From contig JAVRON010000092.1 of the NCBI GenBank assembly GCA_032162705.1, forward strand, positions 1 to 64,000: 64,000 nt of DNA. The letters run 5' to 3'. The notes beneath the pieces were generated by a model that saw only the letters and a list, made by a program, of their open reading frames with translations, made no database searches and was not told where the DNA came from. This DNA comes from QHXN01 sp032162705. GTDB lineage: Bacteria > Acidobacteriota > Blastocatellia > Pyrinomonadales > Pyrinomonadaceae. Of this stretch, positions 60,929 to 64,000 are shown one piece after another (position 1 is the stretch's first letter; each line of letters begins with the position of its first letter). Position numbers and translations under genes: made by a program.

Positions 60929-62164
60929 ATGACGCTTGATACAAAGAGAAAAGCGATACTCGCTCTTGCAGTCCTGCTTATAAGCTCCGGCGTTTATACG
61001 GAGGCACAGGCACGTACGAAGTTCGTCACCACGCGGGGCAGGGAATTCGTCGCGCCGGACGGACGGCCACTCTTCTTGAAGGGCATTAACCTCGGCAACT
61101 GGCTTCTGCCCGAGGGCTATATGTTCAAGTTCAAGGCGACCAACTCCCCGCGTCTGATTCAGGGCGTCATGAACCAGCTTGTCGGCGAGGATGAGGCGCG
61201 GCGTTTCTGGAAAACTTATCAAGACAACTACATCACCGCCGAAGATATTAAATTCATCAAGCAGTCGGGCTTTAACTCCGTCCGCGTGCCCTTCAGCTAC
61301 CGTCTGTTCGCAACCGAAGACGAGCCGCAGAGGCTGGAAGGCCCCGGCTACGAGCTTCTGGACAGGGTCGTCGGGTGGTGCAAGCGGGAAGGGCTGTTCG
61401 TCATCCTCGACATGCACGCCGCGCCGGGCGGGCAGACCGGCGATAACATCGACGACAGTTGGGGCTATCCGTTCCTCTTCGAGAGCGTTGAGAGTCAGGA
61501 GCAGACGGTTAGAATCTGGCAGAAGATTGCCACGCGCTACAAAGACGAGCCTGCCGTTGTCGGCTACGACCTGCTGAACGAGCCGATCCCGCACTTCTTC
61601 GACACGGCCTACTTCAACCCGAAGCTCGAACCGCTCTACCGGAAAATCGTCGCAGGCATTCGCGAGGTGGACAGAAACCATATTGTCTTCCTCGGCGGCG
61701 CGCAGTGGGACACGAACTTCAAAGTTTTCGGGCCGCCGTTTGACGAACGCGTCGCCTACACTTTTCACAAATACTGGATGGACGTAAAGCAGGAGGCCGT
61801 GCGGGAGTACGTAGACTTCGGCGACAAGTACAAGGTTCCGGTCTGGATGGGCGAGTCGGGCGAAAACACGGACGAGTGGATCAAGTCTTTCCGCATTCTG
61901 CTCGAACAGAATCGGATAGGCTGGTGCTTCTGGCCTTACAAGAAGCTCGAAGCCACTTCGTGCGTGGCTTCGATCAACAAGCCCTCGGAGTGGGACGCCA
62001 TCATCACGTTTGCAGAGCAACCGCGCATGACTTTCGAGGACGTGAGAAAGAATCGCCCCCCGAAGGACACGATAGAGAAGGCGCTGGCGGCGTATCTGGA
62101 GGCGGTGAAGTTTAAAAACTGTAAGGTCAACGAAGGCTATCTCAGAGCCTTGGGGCTGCGCTGA
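60929..62164 (+). CDS. Exported glycoside hydrolase family 5 enzyme
   Basis: Signal peptide about residues 1-28 (AILALAVLLISSGVYTEAQA). (Beta/alpha)8 glycosidase: LFLKGINLGNWLLPEGYMF (about 48-66), FNSVRVPFSY (about 115), ILDMHAAPGGQTGD (about 159-172). The acid/base Glu is in YDLLNEP (Glu218) and the nucleophile in VWMGESGEN (Glu309). The pattern fits GH5 exo-glucanase/cellulase-type enzymes acting on beta-glucans. Length 411 aa. No carbohydrate-binding module. The antisense frame is long and open but is a codon-bias shadow. Confidence 0.9.
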   Translation: MTLDTKRKAILALAVLLISSGVYTEAQARTKFVTTRGREFVAPDGRPLFLKGINLGNWLLPEGYMFKFKATNSPRLIQGVMNQLVGEDEARRFWKTYQDNYITAEDIKFIKQSGFNSVRVPFSYRLFATEDEPQRLEGPGYELLDRVVGWCKREGLFVILDMHAAPGGQTGDNIDDSWGYPFLFESVESQEQTVRIWQKIATRYKDEPAVVGYDLLNEPIPHFFDTAYFNPKLEPLYRKIVAGIREVDRNHIVFLGGAQWDTNFKVFGPPFDERVAYTFHKYWMDVKQEAVREYVDFGDKYKVPVWMGESGENTDEWIKSFRILLEQNRIGWCFWPYKKLEATSCVASINKPSEWDAIITFAEQPRMTFEDVRKNRPPKDTIEKALAAYLEAVKFKNCKVNEGYLRALGLR

Positions 62165-62396
62165 GCCTATCCGTCGATAAAAAAAGCTTGTGTCGTGCGT
62201 CACGCAGATGCTAAGTTCAATGTAGCCCTCACCGGGCAAAGGTCGTTTGACCTCCGGGCCCTTCCCAAAAGGGGCAGCCGCCAGAGTCACCCACCCAAAG
62301 GGTTCTTCACGCCGATCAATACAGGGCCAGCCAGCATCTTCTACGAACAAGCGGGAAAGACTTACCTATTCCCCTCTTGAAAGGAGGTTGCCGTCC
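62165..62396 (+). promoter_or_regulatory. GC-rich, hairpin-rich leader of the following gene
   Basis: 232 bases between the GH5 stop and the next ATG. Hairpins: gggc-aa-aggtc-gttt-gacct-ccgg-gccc (about 62234-62261) and ttccc-aaaa-gggg (about 62263-62275); gatgcta/tgtagc may also pair upstream. It resembles a structured 5' leader, but I compared it with c-di-GMP-I, c-di-AMP and fluoride riboswitch cores and found no match. Confidence 0.3.
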
Positions 62397-63191
62397 ATGC
62401 AGCCTCAGCTCCGCAAAATCTTAGAGAGAATCGAGCCGGCAGAGACGCGGGAACTCGTCGGCAGTGTCTTCACAGACCTCCAACGTCTGTTGGGCTACCT
62501 CGACAGTGTAAAGACAATAGTCCGCCTCGGCGGCTCGGTCGAACAGGCACACTTCATCTTTGAAGCGGTGCGCTGCGAAGCCCTCGCCGCGGCGGGCGGA
62601 CTCGACTACTTCTGCGCCTGCCTCGACTCGTCCGACAAGCTCTCGGAGGAGTTGGAGCGGACGAGTTTCGCCGTGCGTCACGAGTTGAAGGCTGCGTTCG
62701 AGAGGATGCAGCCCCGTTCCCACGAACACGAAGACGAAGCGGCGACACGCTCGCGCTTGGCGGACGCGCACGACCTGCTTCGCAACTGCTTCGAGCAATC
62801 GACCGTTTCGCTCGCGCGCCTGTTCAATCAACGCGTGGACGACGCCGAACTCTTCGATGACATACGCGTCAAGCGTGACAACTCGCTCCGGCTCTACGAA
62901 GATTTGAGCGAGTTGCTTCGCAGCGCACGCTACGCAGAGTGGCACGAGGGCGCGGAGGCGATTTCGCTCTTCTCACAGCGTCTGGAACTCTTCCGCGCCG
63001 AGAGCATGCAACACCTGATGGAGAAAGACCGCGAGACGTGTCTGAGTTTCGTGGATGGCTTCGCGTCTCTACGTGACAGGAAGTCCGCGCGCCTCGCCCT
63101 TCATCGCTTCTCCTGCTACCTGGAGATACTACTCAAGCACGTCGGCATGCGCTCGGTGCTGGCCGAAGCGTCGCAGAGTGTCGCCGCTTGA
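62397..63191 (+). CDS. All-helical protein of unknown function
   Basis: 264 aa. Strong ribosome site AAAGGAGG 9 bases before the ATG at 62397. The whole chain looks alpha-helical and charged (LRKILERIEPAETRELVGSV; HFIFEAVRCEALAAAGGLDY; RLELFRAESMQHLMEKDRET). It has six Cys, no membrane segments and no signal peptide. No family recognised. It could be an adaptor or signalling scaffold, but nothing in the sequence proves it. Ends at a good terminator hairpin; the long leader suggests regulated expression. Confidence 0.7.
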   Translation: MQPQLRKILERIEPAETRELVGSVFTDLQRLLGYLDSVKTIVRLGGSVEQAHFIFEAVRCEALAAAGGLDYFCACLDSSDKLSEELERTSFAVRHELKAAFERMQPRSHEHEDEAATRSRLADAHDLLRNCFEQSTVSLARLFNQRVDDAELFDDIRVKRDNSLRLYEDLSELLRSARYAEWHEGAEAISLFSQRLELFRAESMQHLMEKDRETCLSFVDGFASLRDRKSARLALHRFSCYLEILLKHVGMRSVLAEASQSVAA

Positions 63192-63229
63192 TGGCAGTAG
63201 CGAGCAAGGGCAGTTTGGAGATGTTAAGA

Positions 63230-63262
63230 GGGGCAGCTTTCCGGGGCTGCCCCTTCGGTCTT
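63230..63262 (+). terminator. Rho-independent terminator
   Basis: 8-bp stem ggggcagc/gctgcccc (63230-63237 and 63246-63253), 8-base loop, followed by ttcggtctttc; 38 bp after the stop of the helical protein. Confidence 0.7.
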
Positions 63263-63422
63263 TCACGCCTTGTTCAGGTATGAGGAAGGTTAATGTACAT
63301 GATTGAAATATGTACGACGCATCATCACAACTTCGACACACAGCGTTCGTAGGATAGCTATGTAGGGGCGTGTGGCGTTATCGCCAAAGCGTTCAAAGAG
63401 TCGAAGGCAAAAGGAGGTATCC

Positions 63423-63830
63423 ATGCCCGATATAATCAAGTTTCGCCGTTTAGCAAAAGAGTTAGTCTCAAGCTATCTGAAGCATCAGAGTCGGAAAGCG
63501 CACGATGGATTGTTCGTGCCGATGTCTGTGGAATCGAAAGAAGTGAACAGGCAAATTCCTACCCGCGAAGACGGGAACCCAAAGCGGTCTTTAAGAAAAT
63601 TGACCGGCGTGAAACTATCAACGTCGGATGCGCGCGCCGTCTGGCCGAGCGTACTCGAACACAAGTGGTATCTCGGCGAACGTCTGGGACGTGATGTCGG
63701 CCTGCGCGTCGCCGCCGTAGACTACTTTGAAAACATTCACACGCCACGACCGCGCCTCTCCTTCCGCGCTCGTAGCGGCGGAGTCCCCCCACGACTCCCG
63801 ATGATGATGCCCTTCGGTCAAAGGTCTTAG
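63423..63830 (+). CDS. Small DUF4032-tail-like protein, paralogue 2
   Basis: 135 aa; ATG with AAGGAGGT just upstream. Core LEHKWYLGERLGRDVGLRVA then AVDYFENIHTPR (about residues 79-110) nearly repeats paralogue 1 at 45747. It is preceded by KLTGVKLSTSDARAVWPSV, which parallels ELAGVRLTPTEARAEWTRM there. The N-terminal 60 residues are variable and basic, and the C-terminus is rich in Pro and Arg. Function unknown; the resemblance to the DUF4032 C-terminal segment is from memory. A bidirectional terminator follows. Confidence 0.7.
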   Translation: MPDIIKFRRLAKELVSSYLKHQSRKAHDGLFVPMSVESKEVNRQIPTREDGNPKRSLRKLTGVKLSTSDARAVWPSVLEHKWYLGERLGRDVGLRVAAVDYFENIHTPRPRLSFRARSGGVPPRLPMMMPFGQRS

Positions 63831-63851
63831 ACTGTAAACTACCCTGTCATA

Positions 63852-63891
63852 CAAAAGAGACGACCGCCACATCCGGCGGTCATCTCTTTTG
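63852..63891. terminator. Bidirectional terminator between convergent genes
   Basis: 17-bp stem caaaagagacgaccgcc/ggcggtcatctcttttg (63852-63868 and 63875-63891) with one G-U-type mismatch and a 6-base loop; T- and A-rich stem ends work on both strands. Confidence 0.75.
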
Positions 63892-63899
63892 CACGTAAG

Positions 63900-64000
63900 T
63901 TACCCGGATACCCTGACACGTCCGTCAACTCTGGCCGTGCGCGGGCCCCCCCAGTTTGTGCCGGACTTGATGCCGACGATGTAGTAAACGCCATCGCGCT
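63900..64000 (-). CDS. 3' end of a gene cut by the window edge
   Basis: The minus-strand frame from the right edge reads DGVYYIVGIKSGTNWGGPR, then TARVDGRVRVSG, then stop (TAA at 63900-63902). The beta-rich, Gly/Tyr pattern looks like the C-terminus of an extracellular protein. The hairpin 9 bp beyond is its terminator. Family not assignable from about 32 residues. Confidence 0.55.
   Translation of the reverse strand, partial: RDGVYYIVGIKSGTNWGGPRTARVDGRVRVSG

Noticed and set aside
60761..62350. 529-codon minus-strand frame opposite the GH5 gene
   Set aside because: GH5 motifs, signal peptide and catalytic residues on the plus strand are unequivocal; the antisense frame shows no domain.
62165..62396. 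c-di-GMP-I riboswitch upstream of the helical protein
   Set aside because: A cacgca and a gggcaaa occur, but their spacing and order do not fit the GEMM core, and the tetraloop-receptor part is missing.

Overview
The window is high-GC DNA from a Gram-negative-type bacterium: it has an RND efflux pump with a TolC-like partner, apolipoprotein N-acyltransferase and a secreted alpha-2-macroglobulin. A bacillithiol-type deacetylase (BshB1), a selenocysteine-type SelD and a carboxypeptidase-regulatory-like domain also fit. This mix suggests Acidobacteriota, perhaps class Blastocatellia; that is an inference from gene content, with no rRNA to confirm it. The first 1.8 kb are clearly AT-richer and hold a ScaI-like restriction-modification pair that looks horizontally acquired.

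Layout. 1-1.6 kb: ScaI-like endonuclease (5' end outside the window) tail-to-tail with its methylase. 1.8-9.9 kb: tetR / membrane-fusion / RND permease / TolC efflux operon. 10.1-18.2 kb: EEP-family hydrolase, RNase Z-like hydrolase, 2H phosphoesterase, BshB1, an IS110 remnant, a large beta-propeller-like protein and a TMEM165/GDT1 transporter. 18.6-26.5 kb: GCPII-like M28 peptidase, ComEC, cupin isomerase, glycerate 2-kinase and a ComEA-like HhH protein. 26.9-36.8 kb, mostly minus strand: ftsK, prfB (programmed +1 frameshift), lnt, NfeD-like, TPR protein, tRNA-Glu and selD (in-frame UGA with a SECIS-like hairpin). 36.9-43.3 kb: a 2139-residue alpha-2-macroglobulin with inserted extra domains. 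43.5-50.5 kb: MDR oxidoreductase, LysR, a small DUF4032-tail-like protein, glpD, a membrane protein and glpK. 50.7-58.2 kb: acidic-head protein, membrane M28 peptidase, quinone oxidoreductase, zinc ribbon-SPOR protein, GGDEF/EAL protein. 58.6-64 kb: nickel/cobalt transporter, GNAT, DUF421, GH5 glycosidase, an unknown helical protein, a second DUF4032-tail-like protein and the 3' end of a minus-strand gene cut by the window edge.

The most striking non-gene structure is a set of about a dozen intergenic inverted repeats. Many have arms made of a short tandem word (cacagaga, gtagaca, gaggtca, gtctgga, gcaaaag, gagattt). Several arms are perfect over 16-33 bp, and some abut a start codon that has no Shine-Dalgarno sequence. 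Short direct duplications (19-66 bp), some in frame inside enzymes, are also frequent. UGA recoding appears twice: +1 frameshifting in prfB and probable selenocysteine in selD.
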